Of a stretch of 64,000 bases of DNA, positions 29,180-38,066 are shown in pieces. Every line of letters begins with the position of its first letter. Within the stretch, counting starts at the first letter, position 1. A program made the position numbers and the translations under genes. The notes below the pieces were generated by a model. The model saw only the letters and a list, made by a program, of their open reading frames with translations. It searched no databases and was not told the DNA's origin. The DNA lies in NCBI GenBank assembly GCA_036387415.1, contig DASVTU010000039.1, positions 1,178,001 to 1,242,000 of the forward strand. Reading direction: 5' to 3'. This DNA comes from DASVTU01 sp036387415 (lineage in GTDB: Bacteria; Acidobacteriota; Blastocatellia; Pyrinomonadales; Pyrinomonadaceae).

Positions 29180-30391
29180 CTATGTTCCACGCACGCGCAG
29201 GAAGCGACGTTTGCCGACCTGGATAAGTAGGTCGCGTTCGCGGGTTAACTCTAATTCCACTTCCGACTGCGACTGCCGTTCGCCGTCGATGCGGACACCG
29301 CCCTGTTCAATCAAGCGGCGTGCTTCGGCCATCGAAGCGGCGAGTCCGGTTTCGACCAACAGGCGCGGCAGTTTCCAAGTCTGTGAGGCCAGCGCACGTT
29401 CCTCAATCTCGTCGGGCGTTTCCTTGCGTTGGAAGATGCGACGGAATTCTTCTTCGGCGGCGTCGGCGTCCGCCTGTGAATGAAAATCCGCGATGATGCG
29501 TTTGGCGAGTTCGACTTTGAGGTCGCGCGGGTTGCGTTCGCCGTTTTCAGCGGCGGCACGCAGGACGGCAATCTCATCAGGGCGGAGGTCGGTCAGGAGT
29601 TCGTAGTAACGCCACATCAGTTCGTCCGAAATCGACATCACCTTGCCGAACATCGCTTGCGGCGGTTCGTTGACGCCGATGTAATTGTTGAGCGACTTCG
29701 ACATCTTCTGCACGCCCTCGGTGCCTTCAAGTAAGGGCATGGTGATGACGGCTTGCGGCTCTTGCCCGTATTCACGTTGAAGATTGCGCGCCATCAGAAA
29801 GTTGAACTTCTGGTCTGTGCCGCCGAGTTCGACATCCGCTTCAAGTGCGACGGAATCGTAGGCTTGCGTGAGCGGGTAGAGCAGTTCGTGGAGCGCGATG
29901 GGGCGTTCGTCCTTGAGCCGTTTCTGAAAATCGTCGCGCTCAAGGATTTGCTTGACGGTCACGTGGGAAGCGAGACGGATAAATCCGTCGGAGCCGAGCG
30001 TGTCCATCCAACGTGAGTTGAAATCGACGATGGTCTTCTCAGGGTCGAGCAGTTTGAAGATTTGCTTCTTGTAAGTTTCGGCGTTGGCGGCAATCTCCTC
30101 GCGCGTCAGTTGCGGGCGCGTTGTGTTGCGCCCCGACGGGTCGCCGATGTAGGCGGTGAAATCGCCGATGAGGAAGACGACCGTGTGGCCGAGTTCCTGA
30201 AAAGCGCGGAGCTTGCGAATGACGACCGTGTGACCGAGATGGATGTCGGGCGCGGTCGGGTCTGCACCGAGTTTGACCTGGAGCGGCACGCCCGTCCGCG
30301 CAGACCTCTCCAACTTCGCGCGCAAATCCTCTTCGCGAATAATCTCTACAGCGCCCTTTTTCAGATAAGCCAGTTGTTCGTCAATCGTCAT
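29180..30391 (-). CDS. tyrS: tyrosyl-tRNA synthetase
   Basis: The 403-residue enzyme has the class I signature HLGHT (HIGH equivalent, about residue 52), KMSKS at about 240, and a C-terminal S4-like RNA-binding domain (about 340-403, RRLIEQGGVRIDG). It attaches tyrosine to tRNA-Tyr and is of the shorter TyrRS type. The frame stays open for 41 codons upstream (to 30514), but those are the translation of a repeat element, and MTIDEQLAYL at 30391 is the natural start. No clear ribosome site is visible. It is followed 9 nt later by the RDD gene. Confidence 0.95.
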   Translation of the reverse strand: MTIDEQLAYLKKGAVEIIREEDLRAKLERSARTGVPLQVKLGADPTAPDIHLGHTVVIRKLRAFQELGHTVVFLIGDFTAYIGDPSGRNTTRPQLTREEIAANAETYKKQIFKLLDPEKTIVDFNSRWMDTLGSDGFIRLASHVTVKQILERDDFQKRLKDERPIALHELLYPLTQAYDSVALEADVELGGTDQKFNFLMARNLQREYGQEPQAVITMPLLEGTEGVQKMSKSLNNYIGVNEPPQAMFGKVMSISDELMWRYYELLTDLRPDEIAVLRAAAENGERNPRDLKVELAKRIIADFHSQADADAAEEEFRRIFQRKETPDEIEERALASQTWKLPRLLVETGLAASMAEARRLIEQGGVRIDGERQSQSEVELELTRERDLLIQVGKRRFLRVRGT

Positions 30392-30396
30392 AATCA

Positions 30397-30598
30397 AAAA
30401 CAATTTAACAGGATAGACAGGATAAAAGCGTACAGGATGGACAGGATAAAACCAAAGGATGAACGGCGAGTGATGAATGATGAAGGGAAAGCACAACGGC
30501 TGCGGTCTGCACACGTCATCCTTCTGATTCTGCCTTCACCCTTCCCTTCATCCTGTCTATCCCGCGCGTTTTTATCCTGTCCATCCTGTGAATTTAAC
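30397..30598. repeat. large repeat-built hairpin element between purN and tyrS
   Basis: Left arm from 30397: TTTAACAGGATAGACAGGAT, GGATAAAA, GGATGGACA, GGATAAAA; right arm 30536-30598 carries ATCCTGTCTATCCC, TTTTTATCCTGTCCATCCTG and GAATTTAA. GGATAGACA/GGATGGACA units are 9 nt. The inner part adds GATGAAT/GATGAAG units. The purN stop codon (30594-30596) lies in the right arm; the left arm ends 6 nt from the tyrS ATG. Confidence 0.8.
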
Positions 30599-31229
30599 CC
30601 GTCGGAGTTGTTACCTTCGGGGAAGGGGCGAGGACGCGACGCCCGCGCAGTTCGTAGTCTCCACGAACGACGCGTGCGACCGCCGAGGGGTAAGCGAGGT
30701 GTTCTTCGATGAGGATGCGCGCGGCGAGGGTGGCTTCGGTATCGTCGTCGTGGACGGGCACGATGCGTTGTTCGATGATGGGGCCGCCGTCCAGCGTCTC
30801 GTCAACGAAGTGGACGGTGCAGCCGGAGAACTTGACGCCGTGCGCGAGCGCCTGTCCGTGTGCGTCGAGGCCGGGGAAGGCGGGCAGGAGACTCGGATGA
30901 ATATTGAGGATGCGCCCGCGATAGGCTTCGACGAACGCCTGCGAGAGAAGACGCATGAACCCCGCGAGGCAAACCAACTCGACATCGTGGCGGCGAAGCG
31001 CGTCGATGATTTCGCGTTCGTGTTGTTCGCGCGTCCGTCCGCGACGTTCGAGCGTGAGCGTCGCAATCCCGCGTTCTGCGGCGTGCGCGAGGCCAGCCGC
31101 CCCGGCGCGGTCGCTGATGACGATGGCGACCGCGGCATCTTCGATACGTCCATCGCGCACGGCGTCTGCGAGCGCAAGCATATTTGAGCCACGACCGGAA
31201 ATCAGTATGCCGATACGACAGGGTTTCAT
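30594..31229 (-). CDS. purN: phosphoribosylglycinamide formyltransferase (GART)
   Basis: The 211-residue enzyme begins MKPCRIGILISGRGSNMLAL, with the N-terminal glycine-rich nucleotide loop, and has the catalytic segment LAGFMRLL, then NIHPSLLPAFPG (Asn, His) and the Asp in HFVDETLDGGPIIEQ. It transfers a formyl group from 10-formyl-THF to GAR, the third step of purine synthesis. ATG 31229 matches the family N-terminus; the frame is open 12 codons further. Its stop codon is contained in the arm of a repeat element. purM and purF lie upstream on the same strand but separated by unrelated genes. Confidence 0.95.
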   Translation of the reverse strand: MKPCRIGILISGRGSNMLALADAVRDGRIEDAAVAIVISDRAGAAGLAHAAERGIATLTLERRGRTREQHEREIIDALRRHDVELVCLAGFMRLLSQAFVEAYRGRILNIHPSLLPAFPGLDAHGQALAHGVKFSGCTVHFVDETLDGGPIIEQRIVPVHDDDTEATLAARILIEEHLAYPSAVARVVRGDYELRGRRVLAPSPKVTTPTG

Positions 31230-31249
31230 CGACGCATTAAAAACTAAAA

Positions 31250-31430
31250 TTAGCCACAGAGACACAGAAGCGCGGAGAAAAGATGAAGAAGAAAAGGTGG
31301 AAACGGGAAACGGTGAACGGCGAAAGGGGAAGCCCGGACGCTTGCCAGTATTCTTCTCCCTTTGACAGTTTCACCATTCCTACTTTCCCTTTGCCTTGCT
31401 CCGTGTCTCCGCGCTTCTGCGGGAAATTTT
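31250..31430. repeat. repeat-built hairpin element between the DUF2804 gene and purN
   Basis: Outer arms CACAGAGACACAGAAGCGCG (31256-31275) and CGTGTCTCCGCGCTTCTG (31402-31419) pair; inside, GGAAACG, GGAAACG, GTGAACG, GCGAAAG at period 7 face TTTCACC, ATTCCTA, CTTTCCC. It fills the gap almost exactly, from 20 nt upstream of the purN start to 9 nt after the DUF2804 stop. Confidence 0.75.
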
Positions 31431-31439
31431 GAAATTAAC

Positions 31440-32300
31440 TTACCAGAGCGCGGAGTGGCGTTCCATGACGCCGTAGGCTTCGTGCAGTCGGATGCCGAAA
31501 GGCATGGTGCCCGTGAAGGTGCCCATCGGTTGCGCGTAGTCGGAGCGAATGACGAGAAGATTGTCGCGGCGTGCGCGCACAGCTTCTTCTTGGAAGTGGA
31601 GCGTTGCGCCTTCCTCGAAGGCGACGGAGGAGAGGTCTTCGGCGAAGCGCGGTGTGCCGACCCAACGCGGCTCGCCGTTAATCCAAATCGCGTTCTCGCT
31701 CTTGCCGGGCGTGTCGTTGAGACCGACGATGAGATTCCAAGCGACGGTGCGACCCTCTGTGTCTGTGCCGACACCGCCCGACCAACGCCAACTCATGCGC
31801 CGCGCGTGATAACCCGCGTTGTCGTCGATAAAGGCGTGAGCGTCGAGGTGGTACTCCTTTGCGCCGAGCCGCACCCTGCCGCGCGCGGGGATAATCTGTT
31901 TGCGCGTCCAGGTGTAGGCGCGTCCGTCCGGCGTGGTCACTTCGATGCCTTCGTTTTCGTCGAGCGCGATGTCAAACGACACGTCGCCGTCGTTGACCAA
32001 CATGCGGCGCGGTGGGAGTTCGACGCGACCGGGAAGAAAGCGCGTGCGTTCGAGAAAACGCCGCTCGCTGCGATGCCACACCGCCCAAAACTCCTGCGGC
32101 ACAGGCCCGACCTTGACGCGTCCCGCGCAGACAGACATCTCCTCCGTCCAGATGCCGACGAATCGCCATTGCTTCAACATCCGACCCGCGTGCAAGAGCG
32201 GCATCGTCGCGGGCGGAAGCGGCAGCCCCGCGGGGCGACCTTCGTGGCCGATGCCGCGCAAGGGTTGGTCAAGCGTGATTGTTTCTGAAGATACTGACAT
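31440..32300 (-). CDS. DUF2804-family protein
   Basis: The 286-residue protein shows the DUF2804 pattern: a beta-rich carotenoid-1,2-hydratase-like lipocalin-type fold, MSWRWSGGVGTDTEGRTVAWNLIVG in the middle, and the conserved ending FGIRLHEAYGVMERHSALW. Molecular function is not established; structural relatives act on lipids or terpenoids. I take ATG 32300 because the upstream 22 codons do not match the family. No signal peptide or membrane segment. It lies between the metallophosphoesterase gene and purN on the same strand. Confidence 0.78.
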   Translation of the reverse strand: MSVSSETITLDQPLRGIGHEGRPAGLPLPPATMPLLHAGRMLKQWRFVGIWTEEMSVCAGRVKVGPVPQEFWAVWHRSERRFLERTRFLPGRVELPPRRMLVNDGDVSFDIALDENEGIEVTTPDGRAYTWTRKQIIPARGRVRLGAKEYHLDAHAFIDDNAGYHARRMSWRWSGGVGTDTEGRTVAWNLIVGLNDTPGKSENAIWINGEPRWVGTPRFAEDLSSVAFEEGATLHFQEEAVRARRDNLLVIRSDYAQPMGTFTGTMPFGIRLHEAYGVMERHSALW

Positions 32301-32390
32301 CGCCTCTGGAAACCCCCTTCGTACGTTCCCCACGTAAATTTCTCGTCTTTCAAAACTCTCACACATTCTTACTCAAACAAACACTTTTGC

Positions 32391-35195
32391 TCAACTACCC
32401 GCGTCGGCCTTGAGCCGAAACACGTCGATGATGCGCGGGCGGAGTTGGCGTCCGGTTTCGTACTTCTCGTCGGTGGCGTCGATGGGGTCGTCGATGGCGA
32501 TGACGTAGCCGGTCAGGTCGTTTTCCGTCAGACGAAAACGGATGAGCTCTTTGAAACGTTCGATACGCGCCGCGCCGCCCGCCTCGTTGTTGTGCCCGTG
32601 AAAGCAGAGGCATACCGCCAGATACCAACCAAACCACAGGCAACACAGCACCGCGCCGAGCGCGCCCGCCAAGAGGCTCGGTACGAGTCCCCACCAGCCG
32701 CCAAACGCGCCCCACCATTCGTACGACGCAAACCATTGCGACAATGAATCCGTCGCAGACGAGCCGTACGCAAGTGTCTGCTGCAAACGTGACGGCCAGA
32801 AGAATCCGCTTTCCGTCAAACCGAAACCCACCAACGCGCGCACCGTCAGATACGGCAAGAGAAGCATCAACGCCCCATAGACGACCCACGCGCCAACCAG
32901 CAGCCCGCGACGATTCCGCCGCATCAATGCTTCGCCGACAAACATAAACACCACGCTCAACACCAACCCCAGGATGAGCGTCAACCACGTTCCCTTCGTG
33001 ACGAGCAGGTACGGCAACATGAGTTGCAGGAGCGCGTGCCAGATGCCGACGAACAGCATCAGGAATTTGCCTTTGCCCTTTTGCATCACGCCGCCGACCG
33101 TTACCGCCAGAAGGACGAGCATGACGAACGTGCCGAGGACGACGACGGTGAAAAGAATGTCGAGCAGCAGAAACGCCGTCAGGTTGTTTCTGCCAAAGAG
33201 CCAGAGCGCCGACGCGACGCTCAGCACCGCGCCCACCGTCCACACCCACGTCAGCGCCCAGTCTGACAACTCGATTCTTCTCTTCGCCGATTGCTCGAAC
33301 AACCACTCGCTATAACGCAGACTCAACACCACCGCCGACCCCGCCCAGATGATTGAGAGCAGCACCAGCAGACTGTTACCGAACGGCGTAATCTGCGCGC
33401 GGAAGGGTTTCAGAAGCGAGATGCCGGAGATGATGAGCAGGATGGTCAGCCCGACGAGCGGCCAGAGCAGCATGTTGACCCGCCGGACGTGTTGCGAATT
33501 TTGCTCCGCCGGAGTCTGTTCAAGGCTCTCGTCAGTTTGCTTGGATTTCTCGTAGAGACGCCCGCTCAAAACAAACGTCGCGCCGATGGCGACCAGCGAC
33601 AGGAGCACCAGCGCGACGCCGATTTTGAAGGGCGTCGGAGTGGAAAGCGAATTCGCGCCGTAGAAATATCTGACCTTGCCACCACCAGCGGCGGCAGCAT
33701 CGGTCGGGATGGTCGGTTCGATAGCCACGGGCACGACGAGATTGAGCCATGCGAGCGGTGGAAAGTTGCGGACGGCCTGACGGCTGCTCTGCGCGATATT
33801 CACGCCGAAGTAGATGACGAACGCCAGCACGAAGCCGATGAGCCAGACGCTCCCGCCGCCCCACACTTCCCAGAACTTAAAGAGATGCTGGCTCGTCTCG
33901 CGGCGCGAAACGTCTTCGGCAGGATAGAGCGTCTGTTCGCGCACCTCGTCGGCGTAGGTCGTCGTCGGATGATGAAATGCGCCTCCGATGCCGGAAACCA
34001 CCGAGGCATAGTTCGGCATGGTTTCCGCCGTCTTGGTGCTCTGCGGGCGCGGCGGCGCGGCGTCCTCCGACGGCGGCCCCCAGTAGCGCGCGTAGTGGTG
34101 GATGTCGCCCGCGAGGTCGAGACGAAGTTGGTCGGGTCGCATTCGCGTCTCGTCCGGTTCGAGTTGGTCTTCGGTGAGAAAGGGGCGCGGCAGTCCGAGT
34201 TGATAAAAGGCTTTGGCGGATTTCTCGTCGTCCTTGTCGGCGCGTTTGCCGAAGACGGTGGTGGGCGCGCATGCCGCGACGATGAGTTTGTCGGGCACGA
34301 CGCCTGCGCTCGAAGCGTCGGTGGTCTGCCCGTCGCTGGTGCTACGGAAGAAGCGTCGTTGACGCTCGTCGATTTTGCCGACTTCGGTGTCGAGTCCCCA
34401 AAACAACCACTTGAACGGCAGACGCAAAGCGACGTAACTGGCTTCCTGAAAACGACGGAAACCCGGAATCGACAGTTGCGGCGCTTGCTGATTTTTGCCG
34501 CACGGGACGGACTCGGAGGCTGGCATTTCGTCCCTGAGCGGACGGCGAAATTGCCTGCGGAAGCCGTCGAGCATGTCGTAGTAATCATGGTTGCCGGGGA
34601 TGGCGAAGAGTGGTCGGCGCGTTTCGTCTCGGAGGAAGCCGTCGCGTTTGAGGTCTTCAAACGCCCAACAGAAGGGCGTCTGAAAACGCGTGTGCAGGCT
34701 CGCGTAATCCGACAGGTGATAGGTCGTGTCGCCGCCGACGAAAAGAAACGCTCCGCGCGGCAAGAGCATCTCGCCGCCGGAGAGTGGCAACGTGCGCTCC
34801 GTCTCTCTGACATCGCTCGTCGTTTCCGCCGCGACGAACCCGACGGGCGCACCCGTTGCGGGGAGTTTGTTCAAATCGGCGACGCTCCATAAATCGCTCA
34901 TGCAGAGATATGCGATGCTGTACATGGCGCGCATGCCGTCGCCGACATCGGAAATGTAGTCGAACCAAAACTCGCCGTCCTTCGGCTGCCAGAAGGCGTC
35001 GGCCTCTTGTTGATTGTTCGACGGAAAAACTTCCGCCTGCATCCAGTCGCGCGGGTCAAGCTTGGTTCCGAAGGCGGTATAGAGCAACGCCCATTTGAAG
35101 TTTGCTAAGAATTGTCGCCCGAAAAGCCACGCGACGGGGCGTTTGAAGTCTCTCTTTTCTTGAGCGGCGGCGGTGTTGTTGGTTTGATTGTTCAT
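32391..35195 (-). CDS. calcineurin-like metallophosphoesterase fused to a multi-pass membrane domain
   Basis: The 934-residue protein has a soluble N-terminal phosphoesterase part: DYISDVGDG near 85-95, VGGDTTYHL near 158 and PGNHDYYD near 200 supply metal ligands of the calcineurin fold; LDLAGDIHHYARY near 345 gives the late His motif. From about 448 to 860 there are roughly nine hydrophobic segments, then a conserved-looking soluble tail starting CFHGHNNEAGG and containing NDLTGYVIAIDDP. The order, hydrolase then membrane bundle then tail, suggests a membrane-tethered enzyme acting on a lipid or nucleotide phosphodiester. Substrate unknown. AAGGAG precedes ATG 35195; the ORF is open 23 codons further. 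purM is upstream on the same strand. Confidence 0.8.
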   Translation of the reverse strand: MNNQTNNTAAAQEKRDFKRPVAWLFGRQFLANFKWALLYTAFGTKLDPRDWMQAEVFPSNNQQEADAFWQPKDGEFWFDYISDVGDGMRAMYSIAYLCMSDLWSVADLNKLPATGAPVGFVAAETTSDVRETERTLPLSGGEMLLPRGAFLFVGGDTTYHLSDYASLHTRFQTPFCWAFEDLKRDGFLRDETRRPLFAIPGNHDYYDMLDGFRRQFRRPLRDEMPASESVPCGKNQQAPQLSIPGFRRFQEASYVALRLPFKWLFWGLDTEVGKIDERQRRFFRSTSDGQTTDASSAGVVPDKLIVAACAPTTVFGKRADKDDEKSAKAFYQLGLPRPFLTEDQLEPDETRMRPDQLRLDLAGDIHHYARYWGPPSEDAAPPRPQSTKTAETMPNYASVVSGIGGAFHHPTTTYADEVREQTLYPAEDVSRRETSQHLFKFWEVWGGGSVWLIGFVLAFVIYFGVNIAQSSRQAVRNFPPLAWLNLVVPVAIEPTIPTDAAAAGGGKVRYFYGANSLSTPTPFKIGVALVLLSLVAIGATFVLSGRLYEKSKQTDESLEQTPAEQNSQHVRRVNMLLWPLVGLTILLIISGISLLKPFRAQITPFGNSLLVLLSIIWAGSAVVLSLRYSEWLFEQSAKRRIELSDWALTWVWTVGAVLSVASALWLFGRNNLTAFLLLDILFTVVVLGTFVMLVLLAVTVGGVMQKGKGKFLMLFVGIWHALLQLMLPYLLVTKGTWLTLILGLVLSVVFMFVGEALMRRNRRGLLVGAWVVYGALMLLLPYLTVRALVGFGLTESGFFWPSRLQQTLAYGSSATDSLSQWFASYEWWGAFGGWWGLVPSLLAGALGAVLCCLWFGWYLAVCLCFHGHNNEAGGAARIERFKELIRFRLTENDLTGYVIAIDDPIDATDEKYETGRQLRPRIIDVFRLKADAGS

Positions 35196-35366
35196 GATGC
35201 TCGGTGCTCCTTGAGGTCGTAGAGGTTTGAGGCGACCCTGCTTGATGAACAGCTTCCCGAACAATTGAAATTTTTAGAGGCAAGCATGCAGCGCAGTTCG
35301 CGCCAATGGATGCAAGACGAGACAACCACGCGCTTCTCGCCCGACAGAGAGCGCGTCGCTTAGAGA

Positions 35367-36401
35367 TTAAACCAGACGGACTTCTCGCGCGCCCGCGACC
35401 ACGCGACCGATTTCATAACATGCTTCGCCGCGTTCCACCAGATGCGCCGCGATACGCTCTCCCTCCGACGCCGCGCACACAATCACCATGCCGACGCCCA
35501 TGTTGAAAGTCCTGTGCATCTCGGCCTCGGCGACGTTGCCCAACTCCTGCATCAGACGGAAGACATCGAGCACAGGCCAACTGCCGTGACGAATTTCAAC
35601 GCCCACGCCTTCCGGCAAGATACGCGGGATATTTTCCAACAATCCGCCGCCCGTGATATGCGCGAGTCCTTTGATTGTGCCGCCGTCGAGCAATCCGTCG
35701 AGCGCATGGAGATAACTCCGGTGCGGTTGAAGGAGTGCTTCGCCAACCGTCGTGCCGAGCGCGTCGAGATGCGTGTCGGGCGTGTGTCCGGCAATCTCGA
35801 AAAAGAGTTTACGCGCGAGCGAATAGCCGTTGGTGTGCAGACCTGCGGAGGCGAGCGCAAGCACAGAGTCGCCCGCCGTGATGCGCGCGCCGTCAATCAC
35901 CTTTTCTTTATCCACCACGCCGACGATGAAACCCGCGACATCATATTCGCCATCGGCATAGAAGCCCGGCATCTCCGCCGTCTCGCCGCCGAGAAGCGCG
36001 CAACCATTTTCCTGACAACCACGCGCGACGCCTTCGACGATGCTTGCTACGGTGTCGGGCGCGAGTGTGCCCGTCGCAATGTAGTCGAGAAAAAAGAGCG
36101 GACGCGCGCCCTGTACGAGAATGTCGTTGACGCAGTGGTTAACGAGGTCGCGTCCGATGGTGTTGTGTGTGCCCGTGAGAAACGCGATTTTGAGTTTTGT
36201 CCCAACGCCGTCCGCCGATGCGACGAGCACGGGCGCGCGCATCGAAGGAAACGCGCCGTCGAACATGCCGCCGAAACTTCCAATCTGCGATAGCGTACGC
36301 GCGTTGAAAGTGCCGCGCGCCAACGCTTTGATTTTATCGACAGCCGCGTTCGCCGCATCAATCGAAACACCCGCGTCGGAATAAGTAATGGATTGATTCA
36401 T
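35367..36401 (-). CDS. purM: phosphoribosylformylglycinamidine cyclo-ligase (AIR synthetase)
   Basis: The 344-residue enzyme matches PurM along its length: TYSDAGVSIDAAN, the ADGVGTKLKIA loop, MVNHCVNDIL-like NHCVNDILVQGARPLFF, GGETAEMPGFY and HITGGGLLENIPR. It closes the imidazole ring of AIR in purine synthesis. The start codon and first codons (MNQSI) lie within an octamer repeat element that occurs again after clpB, and there is no proper ribosome site. No alternative start in the frame gives a better N-terminus, so the element appears to supply the initiation region of an essential-type gene. Confidence 0.95.
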   Translation of the reverse strand: MNQSITYSDAGVSIDAANAAVDKIKALARGTFNARTLSQIGSFGGMFDGAFPSMRAPVLVASADGVGTKLKIAFLTGTHNTIGRDLVNHCVNDILVQGARPLFFLDYIATGTLAPDTVASIVEGVARGCQENGCALLGGETAEMPGFYADGEYDVAGFIVGVVDKEKVIDGARITAGDSVLALASAGLHTNGYSLARKLFFEIAGHTPDTHLDALGTTVGEALLQPHRSYLHALDGLLDGGTIKGLAHITGGGLLENIPRILPEGVGVEIRHGSWPVLDVFRLMQELGNVAEAEMHRTFNMGVGMVIVCAASEGERIAAHLVERGEACYEIGRVVAGAREVRLV

Positions 36402-36484
36402 TGATTCATCGGCTCATTGCTTCATTTGCTAGAAAAATCATTTGCTCGAAAATCAATGAGTAAATGAGTAAATGAAGCAATGGT
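36389..36484. repeat. octamer-built hairpin element overlapping the purM start
   Basis: Left arm 36393-36430: TTGATTCA, TTGATTCA, TCGGCTCA, TTGCTTCA; right arm 36450-36484: AATCAATG, AGTAAATG, AGTAAATG, AAGCAATG. Period 8. The first 31 nt are identical to those at 4727-4757 after clpB. Positions up to 36401 are also purM codons 1-5. Confidence 0.85.
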
Positions 36485-36492
36485 TAAATCCT

Positions 36493-36777
36493 CTAAAGTT
36501 TGAATTCCTTCTTGCCCGCCGTGTCGCTACGTTTCGAGAGGCGTTCCTGCATCTCTTTGACTCGTTCCTCGGCGGAGGTGCGCGAACTCTTGTCGAGAGT
36601 GATGGTGATTCGCAGGTGGTCGCCGTCGCACGCGCCTTCGGGGAGCAACGCCGTGGGCATGTCAACCGACACTTCATCGTCGCCGACGAGCAGCACGGCC
36701 ATGTCGTTATCTTCGATGCGGTCAATCACGGCGCGCAGCGTTTGAGAGGCATCGCGCTTCGCTTGGTCGTCGGGCAT
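36493..36777 (-). CDS. DUF3006 domain protein
   Basis: The 94-residue protein reads RAVIDRIEDNDMAVLLVGDDEVSVDMP and LLPEGACDGDHLRITITLD, the DUF3006 pattern (a small beta-barrel), followed by a basic helical tail (EERVKEMQERLSKR). DUF3006 genes are very often next to ComEC-like metallo-beta-lactamase proteins, as here; the two probably act together. AAGAGG precedes the ATG. Function unknown. Confidence 0.82.
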   Translation of the reverse strand: MPDDQAKRDASQTLRAVIDRIEDNDMAVLLVGDDEVSVDMPTALLPEGACDGDHLRITITLDKSSRTSAEERVKEMQERLSKRSDTAGKKEFKL

Positions 36778-36792
36778 CTTCAGAGTACCTCT

Positions 36793-36917
36793 TGTGGTGA
36801 ATGGTTAATGCTAAATCGTCAAATGGATAAAACGGTGACGTGGGCGTGTCGTTAATACTATTCAAGAAGCATCTGATGCAACAACTATTCACCATTTATC
36901 ATTCACGATTTACGACG
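36793..36917. repeat. heptamer-built hairpin element between DUF3006 and the ComEC-like gene
   Basis: Left arm 36793-36825: GGTGAAT, GGTTAAT, GCTAAAT; right arm 36884-36917: TATTCAC, CATTTAT, CATTCAC, GATTTAC. Period 7. Same word family as the elements at 5311, 43866 and 45522. It ends 1 nt before the ComEC-like stop codon. Confidence 0.8.
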
Positions 36918-36918
36918 T

Positions 36919-38013
36919 TCATCGTCCGTTCGCGGCTTTCCTGTTGGAATTGTTGGTGTTGGTGTTTTTGTTGGTGTTCTTGTTTTTGGGAGCGGGGCCG
37001 AAATCGCCGTAGGCGACGAAGCCTGAGCGCGTGGAGTCGTCTTTTTGCGCTTTGCGTCCCGTCCACATATCTTCGTCGGCTTCGCGTTCGGTCTTTACCT
37101 GATAGTCTTCGGTGCCGCGCGAGGTGATGGTGATTTCGCCCTGAAGGTCTGTGCGATAGAGTCGGACGCCGCGCGCCTTGAGACGGTCGAGCACTTCCTG
37201 ACTCGGATGCCCGTAGCGATTATCGACGCTCGCCGAGATGAGCGCGGTTTCAAAACCGCCGCGCCGCAGGAAGTCTTCCGAACTCGCATACTTCGAGCCG
37301 TGATGCCCGACCTTGAGAACTTTGGTCGTGATGTCAGCGCCCTTTTGCATCATGCGTTCTTCGGTCTGCGCTTCGGCGTCGCCCGTCAGGAGCATGGAGA
37401 ACCCGCCGTAGTCCAGACGCACGACGACGGAATTGGCGTTCGGCTCGTTGCCGCCCGAACGTACTTCATCTTTCGTGAAGAAAGGCTGAATCGGAGCGAG
37501 CACGCGGATAATCGCGCCGCCTCCGAGTTCAAACGTCTGCCCCGGTTCCGCGCCCATGTAGTTGACGCCTTTGGCCTCAATCGCCGCGAGAAAATCCTGA
37601 TAGTTCTTCGTCGTATTGGGAACCTTGCTGTCGAGCACGCTGGCGACGTTCGTGGCTTTAATCACTTCGTCTGCCGCGCCGATGTGGTCTGCGTGCGCGT
37701 GCGTAGCGATGAGCAAATCAATCTGCCCGACGCCGTAACGCTTCAGGGCTTCGAGAATCTTCTTGCCGTTTCCGGGGTTTCCAGCATCGACGAGCACGGC
37801 CTTGCCCGCAGGCGAGATAATCAAAATCGAATCACCCTGCCCGACATCGAGCATGTGCACACGGAGTTCTTCGCCCGACGCCGGAGGCGGCTGCTTCGCC
37901 TGCCACTCGTCCCACTTCGGCTTTAAGAACTTCCAGCCGACGATGGCTGCGACGATGAGAACAACCGCGAGCGCGGCGACCGCGCAACCGCACCCGCGTC
38001 TAGTTTGCGCCAC
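36919..38013 (-). CDS. membrane-anchored ComEC/Rec2-like metallo-beta-lactamase-fold hydrolase
   Basis: The 364-residue protein has one N-terminal membrane anchor (about 10-30, after RRGCGC), then a metallo-beta-lactamase fold: MLDVGQGDSILI at 54, metal ligands His105, His107, Asp109 and His110 in THAHADHIG, LLTGDAEAQTE and VGHHGSKYASS. This is the ComEC C-terminal hydrolase type, facing the periplasm by the anchor's orientation; relatives degrade DNA or other phosphodiesters. The C-terminus is an unusual Asn/Lys/Thr tract (KNKNTNKNTNTNNSN). It lacks the ComEC channel. The DUF3006 gene follows it. A role in extracellular DNA processing is an inference. Confidence 0.85.
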   Translation of the reverse strand: MAQTRRGCGCAVAALAVVLIVAAIVGWKFLKPKWDEWQAKQPPPASGEELRVHMLDVGQGDSILIISPAGKAVLVDAGNPGNGKKILEALKRYGVGQIDLLIATHAHADHIGAADEVIKATNVASVLDSKVPNTTKNYQDFLAAIEAKGVNYMGAEPGQTFELGGGAIIRVLAPIQPFFTKDEVRSGGNEPNANSVVVRLDYGGFSMLLTGDAEAQTEERMMQKGADITTKVLKVGHHGSKYASSEDFLRRGGFETALISASVDNRYGHPSQEVLDRLKARGVRLYRTDLQGEITITSRGTEDYQVKTEREADEDMWTGRKAQKDDSTRSGFVAYGDFGPAPKNKNTNKNTNTNNSNRKAANGR

Positions 38014-38066
38014 TTATTTTCCACCCTTCGATGCCGTAGATAGACCGTCAAAGCAAACGACGCGTT

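Noticed and set aside
30392..30514. 41-codon N-terminal extension of tyrS
   Set aside because: It is the translation of the repeat element arm (VHPVRFYPVYPV-type repeats) and is not part of the TyrRS fold.
33489..34892. 467-codon open frame on the plus strand
   Set aside because: Antisense to the metallophosphoesterase gene, with shadow-type composition and no ribosome site.
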